Source of the DNA: Thauera butanivorans NBRC 103042 | GTDB taxonomy: Bacteria; Pseudomonadota; Gammaproteobacteria; Burkholderiales; Rhodocyclaceae | Reading direction: 5' to 3' | Assembly (NCBI RefSeq): GCF_001591165.1 | Contig: NZ_BCUG01000037.1 | Coordinates: forward strand, 1 to 64,000 | DNA: 64,000 nucleotides | Part shown: in pieces, positions 24,476 to 32,695 of the stretch | How positions within the stretch are numbered: position 1 is the first letter of the stretch | How the letters are laid out: each line of letters begins with the position of its first letter | The notes under the pieces: model-generated | Seen by the model: the letters and a program-made list of their open reading frames with translations, nothing else | Databases searched by the model: none | What the model was told of the DNA's origin: nothing | Translations under genes and position numbers: made by a program

Positions 24476-26718
24476 ACAGAAGCATGAGCGTGGCGGCCTT
24501 CCTGCTGGGGGGGGCCGTGGTGGTGTGGGTGGGCGCGGGCTATGTCGGACGCAGTCCGCTGGCCCTGGGAATGACGGTGCTGATCGGCCTGGTGTACCTG
24601 GCCGGTACGCTGGAACTGCTGCGCTTCGAGCGCGCCACGGCGGCGCTGCGGCAGGCGCTGGGCGCGCTTCCGGCCGCGGATGCGGGAGAAGGCGCCGGGG
24701 CGGCGGAGAGCAGCGCAGTGGCAGCCGGATTCGAACGCTGGCTGGGCGGCCTGCCGGTTTCGCTGCGCAACGCGGTGCGCCTGCGCGTCGAAGGCGAGCG
24801 CATCGGCCTGCCCGGCCCGGCGCTGACGCCCTATCTGGTGGGCATGCTGGTGCTGCTGGGCATGCTGGGCACTTTCCTGGGCATGGTGATGACGCTGGAC
24901 GGCGCGGTGGCCGCGCTCGAAACCACCACCGATCTGCAGACCATCCGTGCGTCGCTGGCGGCGCCGGTGAAAGGGCTGGGCGTCGCCTTCGGCACTTCGG
25001 TCGCGGGCGTGGCAGCATCGGCGATGCTGGGGCTGATGTCGGCGCTGTGCCGCCGCGCACGCATGCAGGCTTCGCAACTGCTGGATGCCCGCATCGCCGG
25101 CGAACTGCGCGGCGCCTCGCTGGCGCATCAGCGCCAGAAGGCTTTCGCCGCCATCGAGCAACAGGCCCGCACGCTGCCGGCGCTGGTCGACAGCCTGCAG
25201 GCCATGATGGTGCAGATGGAGCGCCAGGGCAGGGAGTTGAACGAACATCTGACCGCCGGTCAGCAGCGTTTCCACGACGAAGCGCGCAGCGCCTATTCGG
25301 CGCTGGCCGCGTCGGTGGACACATCGCTGAAACACAGCCTGACCGAAAGCGCGCGCCTGGCCGGGCAGACCATCCAGCCGGTGGTGGCCGACACCATGGC
25401 CGGCATCGCGCGCGAGACGGCCGCGCTGCAGCAGCGCGTGGCCGACGGCGTGCAGGCGCAGCTCGATGGCGTGGCGCAACGTCTGGATCAAGCCACCACC
25501 CGCGTCGCCGACACCTGGACGGCGGCGCTCGCCCGCCATGAAGCCGATAGCGAGGCAATGGGCCGCAGGCTGGATGCTTCCCACGCCGCATGGGCCGAAG
25601 AATTCGCGCAGCGCGCCGCCGCCCTGCTGGCTTCGGTCGGAGACGCGCATGCCGGCCTGCTTACCGAGCTTGCGGCGGCGACCGAAGGCATCGCGCGCCA
25701 CACCACCGAACTGCACATGCGCGTGGCCGATGCCCTGCAGGCGCGCTTCGACGGGCTGGCGGCACGCTTCGATGCCGGTGCCGGCAGTGCGGCCGAAGCC
25801 TGGGTGAAGGCGCTGGCCGGCCACGAGCACAGCAGCCGGACGACGAGCGCCGAACTGCGGCAGGCCTTGCAGGCTTTTGCCGATACTTTCGCGCAGCGCT
25901 CGGCCGGGCTGGTGGAGCAGGTGGGGACGCAATTGTCCGCGCTGCAGGCTGAACTGGCCGCGCAGGATGCGGCCCGGCAGGCTGCGCAGGCACAGGCACT
26001 GGATGCGATGGCGGCCGCCTTGCGCGACGAATGGCGCCAGGCGGGTGAACAGGCCGGCATGCGGCAGCAGGACGTTCTCGCCCGCCTGGAGGAAACCGCG
26101 CGCAGCCTGAGCGCGGCCACGCAGGAACAGGCCAGCCGCACCATCGAACAGGTCGGCGGCCTGCTGCAGACCGCCGCCGAAGCACCGCGCGCCGCGGCCG
26201 AAGTGATCGGCGAGCTGCGGCAGGAACTGTCGGCCAGCATCGCGCGCGACAATGCCGCGCTGGCCGAGCGCAGCCGCATCATGGAGACCCTGGGCGGCTT
26301 GCTGGATGCGATCAACCATGCGTCCACCGAGCAGCGCCAGGCGATCGACGCGCTGGTCGCCTCGTCGGCGTCGGCGCTGGAACGTGCCGGCGCCGGCTTC
26401 GCGCAACGCATCGAGGCCGAATCCCTGCGGCTCGACGAAACCGCCGGCCAGATCGCGGGCGGCGCGGTCGAGGTGGCGAGCCTGGCCGAAGCTTTCGGGC
26501 TGGCGGTGCAGCTCTTCAGCGAATCCAACGACAAGCTGATGGCGGGCTTGCAGCGCATCGAAAGCGCGCTGGAAAAATCCATGACACGCAGCGACGAGCA
26601 ACTGGCCTATTACGTGGCGCAGGCGCGCGAGATCATCGACCTCAGCCTGATGTCGCAGCAGCGCATCGTCGAGGACCTGCGGCAGCGCCCGGCCGGGGCG
26701 CCCGCCGGAGAAGCCTGA
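24472..26718 (+). CDS. DUF802 protein: MotA/ExbB/ZorA-like channel with very long tail
   Basis: A 748-residue protein. Two N-terminal helices (about 8-30, 36-52), a short cytoplasmic section, then two helices (about 119-142 and 168-193) with LVGMLVLLGMLGTFLGMVMT and VKGLGVAFGTSVAGVAASAM, the conserved pattern of MotA/TolQ/ExbB channel subunits. From about 200 to the end it is almost all helix with heptad-like repeats (AALQQRVADGVQAQLDGVAQ and similar), giving a 550-residue tail like that of ZorA of the Zorya defence motor. The next gene encodes a MotB/OmpA-like partner. An 8-G tract lies near the start. Confidence 0.8.
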   Translation: MNRSMSVAAFLLGGAVVVWVGAGYVGRSPLALGMTVLIGLVYLAGTLELLRFERATAALRQALGALPAADAGEGAGAAESSAVAAGFERWLGGLPVSLRNAVRLRVEGERIGLPGPALTPYLVGMLVLLGMLGTFLGMVMTLDGAVAALETTTDLQTIRASLAAPVKGLGVAFGTSVAGVAASAMLGLMSALCRRARMQASQLLDARIAGELRGASLAHQRQKAFAAIEQQARTLPALVDSLQAMMVQMERQGRELNEHLTAGQQRFHDEARSAYSALAASVDTSLKHSLTESARLAGQTIQPVVADTMAGIARETAALQQRVADGVQAQLDGVAQRLDQATTRVADTWTAALARHEADSEAMGRRLDASHAAWAEEFAQRAAALLASVGDAHAGLLTELAAATEGIARHTTELHMRVADALQARFDGLAARFDAGAGSAAEAWVKALAGHEHSSRTTSAELRQALQAFADTFAQRSAGLVEQVGTQLSALQAELAAQDAARQAAQAQALDAMAAALRDEWRQAGEQAGMRQQDVLARLEETARSLSAATQEQASRTIEQVGGLLQTAAEAPRAAAEVIGELRQELSASIARDNAALAERSRIMETLGGLLDAINHASTEQRQAIDALVASSASALERAGAGFAQRIEAESLRLDETAGQIAGGAVEVASLAEAFGLAVQLFSESNDKLMAGLQRIESALEKSMTRSDEQLAYYVAQAREIIDLSLMSQQRIVEDLRQRPAGAPAGEA
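24507..24514 (+). repeat. run of eight G inside the DUF802 gene
   Basis: Eight consecutive G at codons 12-15 of the gene (after FLL, before AVVVW). Slippage would shift the frame before the first membrane helix is complete and switch the protein off. It may equally be chance in GC-rich DNA. Confidence 0.5.
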
Positions 26719-26720
26719 GC

Positions 26721-27377
26721 ATGGAAGAAATCCACGGCAGCATCGAGGACTCCGCGCCGGCCTGGGGCGTGTTCGGCGACCTGATGTCGGGGCTGCTGGG
26801 CGCTTTCGTGCTGATCCTGATCGGCGTGCTGGGCGTGCAGCTCGAACTGGCGACCACGCTGGAAGCCGAAGTGCAGAAGCGGCGCGAGGCGGAGCAGCGC
26901 CGTGAAGCGCTGGAAAAGGCCCTGGCGGTGCCGCTGGCCAGCGGACGGGTGACGCTGGACGACGGGCGCATCGGCATCAGCGGCAGCGTGCTGTTCGCGC
27001 ACAACTCCGCCGATCTGCAACTGGAAGGCCGCCAGTTGCTGCGAAGCCTGGTCCAGCCGCTGGCGGCCTACCTCGGCACGCGCGACGAGATGCTGATGGT
27101 CAGCGGCTTCACCGACGACAGGCCGGTGCTCGACAGCAACCGCCGCTTCGCCGACAACTGGGATTTGTCCGCCCAGCGTGCGCTGACCGTCACGCGCGCG
27201 CTGATCGAGGACGGCGTGCCGTCCTCGTCGGTGTTCGCTGCCGCCTTCGGCCCCGAGCAGCCGGTGGCATCGAACGACGACGCCGAAGGCCGCTCGCGCA
27301 ACCGGCGGGTGGAGATGGCGCCGGTGCCGAAAACGCCGCAGAAGCCAGCGGAACAAACCGCCGCGCGCGATGGCTGA
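26721..27377 (+). CDS. MotB/ZorB-like protein with OmpA peptidoglycan-binding domain
   Basis: A 218-residue protein, two bases after the DUF802 stop. WGVFGDLMSGLLGAFVLILI (about 15-34) aligns with the MotB channel helix, and Asp20 takes the place of the proton-carrying Asp32 of E. coli MotB. A short coiled linker (EVQKRREAEQRREALEKAL) leads to an OmpA-C domain with SGFTDDRPVL, NWDLSAQRALTVTRALIEDG and RSRNRRVEM, the peptidoglycan-binding positions. This is the stator-partner layout. It overlaps the DUF2894 gene by eight bases. Confidence 0.88.
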   Translation: MEEIHGSIEDSAPAWGVFGDLMSGLLGAFVLILIGVLGVQLELATTLEAEVQKRREAEQRREALEKALAVPLASGRVTLDDGRIGISGSVLFAHNSADLQLEGRQLLRSLVQPLAAYLGTRDEMLMVSGFTDDRPVLDSNRRFADNWDLSAQRALTVTRALIEDGVPSSSVFAAAFGPEQPVASNDDAEGRSRNRRVEMAPVPKTPQKPAEQTAARDG

Positions 27378-28158
27378 CGAGACGCAGCCGTCCGGCGCGG
27401 CGCTGCCGGCCCCCGTCCGCAGCGGGTTCGCCGCCGGGTTTTCCACGGAGACCGAAGCGCCCCTGCGGTTTCGGCCGGGGTCGCTGCCCGACGCCGCGGC
27501 GGAAGATGGTGCGGCGGCCATCATCGATGCCTTGCGCAGCCGCGGCGCGGCGCGCTTCGATGCGGTCGCTTTCTACGTCATCGAAGCAATGTGGCGGCGC
27601 GGCGAACACCTGTGCGGCGCGGCACGCACGGCGCTGCAGCACAAGCTCGCGCGCCGGCTGGCCACGTTCCGGGAGCGCTTCGAGCGCGCCGGTGGCGAAA
27701 CTGGGGCAGGCGCCGGTCTCCAGGTGCCACCGCGGGGCCGCAGCCCGCTCGCCGAACTGCTCGCCCATGCCGCCCGCAGCGGCGCCAACGCCGCCGCTCC
27801 GGCTCAGGCGGCATCGCCGGTCGGCCCCGGCACGCCTGCCGTCGAGCTGAAATCCCTGCGCTACTTCGGCAGCACCTGGTCGCGCCTCAGCCTGGAGCAG
27901 CAATTGTCGCAGGCGCTGGCTCAGGCGCCGGACAATGCCGGGCCGCTCAATTCGCATTTCCTCGTGCTGCAGGCACTGATCCGCATGCGTGACATCGCGC
28001 CGCAATATCTGGAAAACTTCATGTCCTATGCGGATGCGCTGCTGTGGCTGGATCTGCTCGACCCGGGGAAAGGGGCAGGGTCGAAGTCCGGTTCGCAGAA
28101 GACGGCCGCGCGAAAGCCGGCAACGCGGAAAACGGGACAGCGGAAAACGCGTGGCTGA
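27370..28158 (+). CDS. DUF2894 protein, last gene of the motor-like operon
   Basis: A 262-residue protein of the DUF2894 type. Early motif RFDAVAFYVIEAMWRRGEHL; the core near 155-225 has LKSLRYFGSTWSRLSLEQQL and PGPLNSHFLVLQAL-like sequence (here AGPLNSHFLVLQALIRM), both strongly patterned. The last 30 residues are Lys/Arg/Thr-rich (KTAARKPATRKTGQRKTRG), suggesting nucleic-acid or cell-envelope contact. No membrane segment. It overlaps the MotB-like gene, so the four genes form one translationally coupled operon. Confidence 0.78.
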   Translation: MADETQPSGAALPAPVRSGFAAGFSTETEAPLRFRPGSLPDAAAEDGAAAIIDALRSRGAARFDAVAFYVIEAMWRRGEHLCGAARTALQHKLARRLATFRERFERAGGETGAGAGLQVPPRGRSPLAELLAHAARSGANAAAPAQAASPVGPGTPAVELKSLRYFGSTWSRLSLEQQLSQALAQAPDNAGPLNSHFLVLQALIRMRDIAPQYLENFMSYADALLWLDLLDPGKGAGSKSGSQKTAARKPATRKTGQRKTRG

Positions 28159-28198
28159 CGGAGCGGGAAGAATGATCAGGCAAGACAGGGAGATTTCG

Positions 28199-28510
28199 AT
28201 GCGATTCGTTCTGGGACTGGCTGTTCTGATCTCCGCGCCAAATCTCGCCGCGCAGCCCTATCAGCAGGAAGAGATCGAGTTCCGCCAGGGCAGCGAATTG
28301 CTGTCATGGTGCCGATCGGAAGCGGAGGCCTATTTCGCCGGCAAGGGTATTGCGACCTGGCAGCGGAGCGGGCGCCACCATGAAAAGGGGAATCTCCTGA
28401 TCGTGGAAGGAAGCCTCCGTACCGGGGACAAGGATGTTTCCGTGAGCTGCCGGGTGGCAAAAGGCGCACGGGAGCGCCATGCGGTTATCGAGGTCCACGA
28501 CGAACCGTAA
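28199..28510 (+). CDS. small secreted hypothetical protein
   Basis: A 103-residue protein with a likely signal peptide (MRFVLGLAVLISAPNLAAQP, cleavage after LAA or AAQ). The mature part holds two Cys (SWCRSEA and SVSCRVA) that could pair. The ATG at 28199 has an AGGGAG site; an ATG at 28172 is possible. It starts 40 bases after the DUF2894 gene and may be its operon tail. Family not recognised. Confidence 0.6.
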   Translation: MRFVLGLAVLISAPNLAAQPYQQEEIEFRQGSELLSWCRSEAEAYFAGKGIATWQRSGRHHEKGNLLIVEGSLRTGDKDVSVSCRVAKGARERHAVIEVHDEP

Positions 28511-28570
28511 GACCGGCCCCGGAAGTGCCGGATTGCTCCGCCGGGGAGCCTGAGCGGCCAGGACTGGAGG

Positions 28571-28708
28571 ATGGGAGACGATTTCGATGAGCCCATCGAC
28601 GTGCTGATTGCCCAGTCGGCCGCCGAGCCGCTGATTCTGCTCACCGCAGATGGAAGATTGGCCCGATATGGAAGCACCGTCCGGCTCATCGAGCGGCCCC
28701 GGCGTTGA
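28571..28708 (+). pseudogene. C-terminal remnant of a PIN-domain toxin
   Basis: A 45-codon frame reads FDEPIDVLIAQSAAEPLILL then TADGRLARYG. This matches the last third of VapC-type PIN toxins (usually DPFDRLLIAQALAEPLILLT), with the D-F-D and TAD positions kept. The N-terminal PIN half and any antitoxin are absent. Part of the frame may still be translated from the ATG after GGAGG, but it cannot be an active nuclease. Confidence 0.7.
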
Positions 28709-28729
28709 GGAATCGCTTGCGTCCTGCCC

Positions 28730-30430
28730 TCAGGCCGCCTCGAAGTGCTCCAGCATCAACTGCACGCTCGACACCCCGTTGTATTCGTTGATGCCCAGCC
28801 GGTAGGCGGCATGGATCTGGCCGGCGGCACCGTCGGCGTGGTTGAAGCGGATGGCCTCGAAGCGGGTGCTGCCGCGCGACAGTTCGAGCTTGAGATGCTT
28901 GTCCTTGAGCACGCGCTGGCGCTCGACGCGGAAGACGTCGTCGAAGACCGGCGGCGGAAAGCCCTGGCCCCAGATTTCGTTGTCCAGCATGCGCACCGCG
29001 TCGAGGGCGAAATAGCCGGGCTCCAGGCTGCCGTCGGTGTCGATGCGGTGTTCGAGCTGGGCGGGGTCCAGTAGTTCGCCGACGACTTCCTCGAAGGCTT
29101 CGTCGAAGCGGCGCAGGTCGGCTTCGCGGATGCTCAGGCCGGCGGCCATGGCGTGGCCGCCGAAGCGTGCGATCAGGTCGGGGTGGCGCTTGGTGACGAG
29201 GTCGAGCGCGTCGCGCAGATGCAGGCCGGGGATCGAGCGGCCGGAGCCTTTCAGCTCGCCGTCGCTGCTGCGGGCGAAGGCGATGGTCGGGCGGTGCAGT
29301 CTTTCCTTGATGCGGCTGGCGACGAGGCCGATCACGCCCTGGTGCCAGTCGGGCTCGAACAGCGCGATGGTGGCGCGGCTGCCGGCGCTGATCTCGCCGT
29401 TGACGGCGAGGCGGGCGAGGGCTTCTTCCTGCATGCCGGCCTCGATGCTGCGGCGCTCGCGGTTGAGCCGATCGAGCTCCTGGGCGATGTGCATGGCGCG
29501 GCCGGCGTCGTCGGTGATCAGGCATTCGATGCCCAGGCTCATGTCCGACAGCCGGCCGGCGGCGTTCAGGCGCGGGCCGATCATGAAGCCGAGGTCGGTG
29601 GTGCTGGCGCGCGCCGGCTCGCGGCCAGCGAGCGAGAACAGCGCGCGGATGCCGGGCTGCAGGCGGCCGGCACGCATGCGGGCGAGGCCTTGGGCGACCA
29701 GGATGCGGTTGTTGCGGTCGAGTTTGACCACGTCGGCGACGGTGCCGAGGGCGACGAGGTCGAGCAGGTCGGCGAGGTTGGGTTCCTTGCCGCCGGCGAA
29801 GGCGCCGCGCTCGCGCAGTTCGGCGCGCAGCGCGAGCATGGTGTAGAACATGACGCCGACACCGGCCAGCGCCTTGCTGGGGAAGTCGCAGCCGGGCTGG
29901 TTGGGATTGACGATGACGTCGGCGTCGGGCAACTCGTCGCCGGGCAGGTGGTGGTCGGTGACGAGCGTCGCCATGCCGTGCGCTCGCGCGGCGGCGATGC
30001 CTTCGACGCTGGCGATGCCGTTGTCGACGGTGATCAGCACGTCCGGTTCGAGCCGGGCGGCGATCTCGACCATTGCCGGGGTGAGGCCGTAGCCGAGGGT
30101 GACGCGGTCCGGCACCAGGTAATGCACGTCGGCGCCGAAGGCGCGCAGCGCGCGCATGCCGACGGCACAGGCGGTGGCGCCGTCGCAGTCGTAGTCGGCG
30201 ACGATGACCATGCGCGCGCCGGCCTCGATGGCATCGGCCAGCAGTTGTGCGGCTTCGCGGGTGCCGGTGAGGGCTTCGGGCGGCAGCAGGTGCTTGAGGC
30301 TGGTGTCGAGCTCGTCGGCGCGGCTGATGCCGCGGGCGGCGTAAAGGCGGGCGAGCAGGGGGTGCAGGCCGGCATCGGCGAGGCGGCCGAGGGCTTGCGG
30401 CGAAACGGGGCGGGACTGGATGCGGGTCAT
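28730..30430 (-). CDS. recJ: single-stranded-DNA exonuclease RecJ
   Basis: A 566-residue 5'-3' ssDNA exonuclease for recombination and mismatch repair. The DHH phosphoesterase domain has VIVADYDCDGATACAVGMRA, ITVDNGIAS and LVTDHHLPGD; the DHHA1 domain has FARSSDGELKGSGRSIPGLH and FGGHAMAAGLSI. A C-terminal OB-type domain follows. Length is normal. It overlaps the upstream RpfE-type gene by four bases. Confidence 0.97.
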   Translation of the reverse strand: MTRIQSRPVSPQALGRLADAGLHPLLARLYAARGISRADELDTSLKHLLPPEALTGTREAAQLLADAIEAGARMVIVADYDCDGATACAVGMRALRAFGADVHYLVPDRVTLGYGLTPAMVEIAARLEPDVLITVDNGIASVEGIAAARAHGMATLVTDHHLPGDELPDADVIVNPNQPGCDFPSKALAGVGVMFYTMLALRAELRERGAFAGGKEPNLADLLDLVALGTVADVVKLDRNNRILVAQGLARMRAGRLQPGIRALFSLAGREPARASTTDLGFMIGPRLNAAGRLSDMSLGIECLITDDAGRAMHIAQELDRLNRERRSIEAGMQEEALARLAVNGEISAGSRATIALFEPDWHQGVIGLVASRIKERLHRPTIAFARSSDGELKGSGRSIPGLHLRDALDLVTKRHPDLIARFGGHAMAAGLSIREADLRRFDEAFEEVVGELLDPAQLEHRIDTDGSLEPGYFALDAVRMLDNEIWGQGFPPPVFDDVFRVERQRVLKDKHLKLELSRGSTRFEAIRFNHADGAAGQIHAAYRLGINEYNGVSSVQLMLEHFEAA

Positions 30431-31503
30431 CGGTCGGTGTCGGGATGCGTGGGCGGCGGCGCCGTGGGCAGCTCAGTGGGCGCCGGCGCGATGGACTTCA
30501 GCAGGACGTCGAAGGCATGGGGTTTGCGCCAGAACTTCCAGCGGTCGGTGCTGCGCACTTCGACTTCCAGCGTGCCACGGTCGCTCGGCGCGCTGAGGCG
30601 CAAGGTTTTCAACTGCCCATTCTGCACGGCAGCGGCCAGCGGCGCGAACCAGTTGCGCTCGATGGCCTGCAAGCCGTCGCGCCAGGCGTCGAGGTCGAGC
30701 TGCTGGGCGGGCTTGCGAAGTGCATCGAGCACGACCAGGGTGTCCTGGCGCAGGGCACTGGCGGGGGCGGGCGCGCTTGCCGGTACGCCGGCGGCGCGGG
30801 CGAAACCGAGGCTGAGCGGATCGGTGGCCTGCACGGCCTTGGCGGGGGCAAGCGGGGCGGTTTCGACTTCGCCCGCGCCCCACAGCCACAGGCTGTTGAC
30901 CGCACGCAAACCCGCGTCTTCGCGCGCGCGGCTGGCGGCATGGTTGTGCAGCACGATCTGGGCCTCGTTCATGGTGCGCTGCCACAGCCGGGCGTCCTCG
31001 CCTTCGGGCAGGAAATGCTTGACCGGCCGGCCGATGACGTCGTCCAGCGGATAGAGCGTGGCGCGGGTGGGCTTGTCGAGCCGCAGGTACCAGCGCGTCG
31101 GGGTGCAGACTTCGAAGCGGCCCAGATCTGCGAATACATCGTTGAGGGCGGTGACGAGGGTATTGGCCTCGTCCATCGCGAGCTCGCCATCGGCAAAGGC
31201 GTACAGCAGCAGGTGCTCGCGGGCGAAGGAGAGATTGACCGGATCGGCGCACAGCCAGTGGCTGCCGGGTGGCGGCGCCGCGGCATCCGTTTCGCCCAGG
31301 CGGCGCAGCATGCCGAGCGGCAGTCCGCCGCCTTCCAGGCCGAACAGGCGGGCGAGCTGGCGGTCGTAGGGTTCGAATTCACGGACAAGTCGCCGCCCGC
31401 GGCCGAGCAGCGCGGCCAGGCCGTCCAGTGCAAGCCCGGAAGCCGGGCCGAGCAGCGTGGCGGCGGGCCACAGCAGGCCGGGAATCAGGAGATGGATCTG
31501 CAT
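30427..31503 (-). CDS. RpfE-type conserved protein upstream of recJ
   Basis: A 358-residue protein starting MQIHLLIPGLLWPAATLLGP. Proteins of this kind sit next to recJ in Xanthomonas (rpfE) and many betaproteobacteria and are sometimes called cofactor-independent phosphoglycerate-mutase-like; GSHWLCADPVNL, CTPTRWYLRL and MNEAQIVLHNHA look conserved. Function is not established. The start follows a short purine stretch; the much longer open frame upstream overlaps the RES/Xre genes in antisense and is not real. Confidence 0.75.
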   Translation of the reverse strand: MQIHLLIPGLLWPAATLLGPASGLALDGLAALLGRGRRLVREFEPYDRQLARLFGLEGGGLPLGMLRRLGETDAAAPPPGSHWLCADPVNLSFAREHLLLYAFADGELAMDEANTLVTALNDVFADLGRFEVCTPTRWYLRLDKPTRATLYPLDDVIGRPVKHFLPEGEDARLWQRTMNEAQIVLHNHAASRAREDAGLRAVNSLWLWGAGEVETAPLAPAKAVQATDPLSLGFARAAGVPASAPAPASALRQDTLVVLDALRKPAQQLDLDAWRDGLQAIERNWFAPLAAAVQNGQLKTLRLSAPSDRGTLEVEVRSTDRWKFWRKPHAFDVLLKSIAPAPTELPTAPPPTHPDTDR

Positions 31504-31612
31504 CGGAAGCGCGCGGATGGAAAGCGGCGCGAGTCTAGCATGCGGCTGCCGGCATACGTCGGCCCGGGTCCTGGAGGGCAGGGTGGCATGGCTGTCCGGC
31601 AGCGGATATCGC

Positions 31613-31662
31613 TTGACAATCCAGGGGTGACGGTGTTCACTTGATTCACGAAAGGCAATCAA
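31613..31662 (+). promoter_or_regulatory. promoter/operator region of the RES/Xre operon
   Basis: TTGACA (31613-31618) is a consensus -35 box. No clear -10 lies at the right spacing, but the inverted repeat TTGATT (31641-31646) / AATCAA (31657-31662) sits 19 bases before the antitoxin start, a likely autoregulatory operator. Confidence 0.5.
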
Positions 31663-31680
31663 ACGATTCAAGGAAGCGTC

Positions 31681-32163
31681 ATGAGCAAATCGAAGGCAGG
31701 ACACGCCGCACACGAGCCCGGCGCAGCCTATGCGTTTGCTCGCGGGCATTCGGCTGCGGGCGCCAGCATCGAGCACTATCTGCATGCCAGGTCCGCGCTC
31801 GAACGCGACCACATGGTGCGCGAAGGCTTCGAGGTCGGTTCGCTGGACAGCTTCGCCAACCGCTTCGGCCGCAGCGGGCGCAGTCTTGCGCAACTGCTCG
31901 GCGTGGCACCTGCGACCTACGACCGCCGCGTGCGCGAGGGCAAGCCGCTGTCGCAGGACGATTCCGACCGGGTTGCGCGGCTGATAGACGTCGAGCGCGC
32001 GGCTGCGCGGGTGTTCGGCGATGAAGAGGCCGCCCGGGAATGGCTTGCGGCGCCGGTGCCGGTTCTCGGTGGCGCGGTGCCGATCGAACTGCTCGCCACC
32101 ACGCCCGGCCACCAGGCGGTCATCAACGCCCTGCGCCGCATCATGGCCGGGACCGCGGCCTGA
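31681..32163 (+). CDS. Xre/ParS-type antitoxin (MbcA/ParS/Xre family)
   Basis: A 160-residue antitoxin. The N-terminal half carries a helix-turn-helix (SLAQLLGVAPATYDRRVREG) and the C-terminal half the DUF2384 toxin-binding domain (RVARLIDVERAAARVFGDEE then AAREWLAAPVPVLGG and LLATTPGHQAVINALRRI). It neutralises the RES toxin encoded next. Its TGA overlaps the toxin's ATG by one base. Confidence 0.9.
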   Translation: MSKSKAGHAAHEPGAAYAFARGHSAAGASIEHYLHARSALERDHMVREGFEVGSLDSFANRFGRSGRSLAQLLGVAPATYDRRVREGKPLSQDDSDRVARLIDVERAAARVFGDEEAAREWLAAPVPVLGGAVPIELLATTPGHQAVINALRRIMAGTAA

Positions 32164-32663
32164 TGGCCATCCTGTGGCGGCTGGCACAGGACTGGATCGA
32201 TTTCGACACCGGCATGGTGCTGTGCGCGGCAGAGGACTTCGGCTGCGCCGGCACTGGCGCGGCGACGGTGGGCGGACGCTGGAACAGCGTCGGCACGCCG
32301 GTGATCTATCTGGCCGACAGCCTGGCGCTGGCGCAACTCGAAAAGCGCGTCCATACGCCTCGCCAGCCGCCGCGCGGCATGATCGCGGTGGAGGCGAGGC
32401 TGCCCGCCGCCTCGCTGGCCGCGGCGCATGCCGTCGAGCCGCCGGAAGGCTGGGACGAGGCCAATGTGGACTGGTCGGTGGGCTGCGCCGAAAGCCAGGC
32501 ACTGGGCGATGAATGGGTGAAGGCGGGCGCCATGCTGCTGATGCGGGTGCCGTCGGTCGTGGTGCCGGTGGGCTGGAATTACCTGTTGAACCCCGCACAT
32601 CCGGATGCGAAAAAAGTGCGGACCCGGCGCATCGAACATCGGCCCGATCCGCGCCTGTGGTGA
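32163..32663 (+). CDS. RES-domain toxin (NAD+-degrading family)
   Basis: A 166-residue RES protein, named for conserved Arg, Glu and Ser. GGRWNSVGTPVIYLADSLAL holds the Arg and the Tyr/Ser neighbourhood; LAQLEKRVH carries the Glu, and LLNPAHPDAKKV is the typical C-terminal phrase. Family members such as MbcT and Res deplete NAD+. Overlap with the antitoxin gene gives coupled translation. Confidence 0.9.
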   Translation: MAILWRLAQDWIDFDTGMVLCAAEDFGCAGTGAATVGGRWNSVGTPVIYLADSLALAQLEKRVHTPRQPPRGMIAVEARLPAASLAAAHAVEPPEGWDEANVDWSVGCAESQALGDEWVKAGAMLLMRVPSVVVPVGWNYLLNPAHPDAKKVRTRRIEHRPDPRLW

Positions 32664-32695
32664 ATGGGGTAGGCTCGCTGGGTTGTCGATGCGCC

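Noticed and set aside
22772..25591. A 939-codon minus-strand frame across the SDR and DUF3348/DUF802 genes
   Set aside because: It is a Pro/Arg/Ala-rich antisense shadow with no domain; real genes with overlaps and ribosome sites occupy the region.
25100..26600. Repetitive-looking sequence in the DUF802 tail as a tandem DNA repeat
   Set aside because: The periodicity is at protein level (helical Ala/Gln/Glu heptads); no DNA unit repeats exactly.
29153..31054. A 633-codon plus-strand frame across recJ and the RpfE-type gene
   Set aside because: It is an antisense shadow; recJ motifs on the minus strand are unambiguous.
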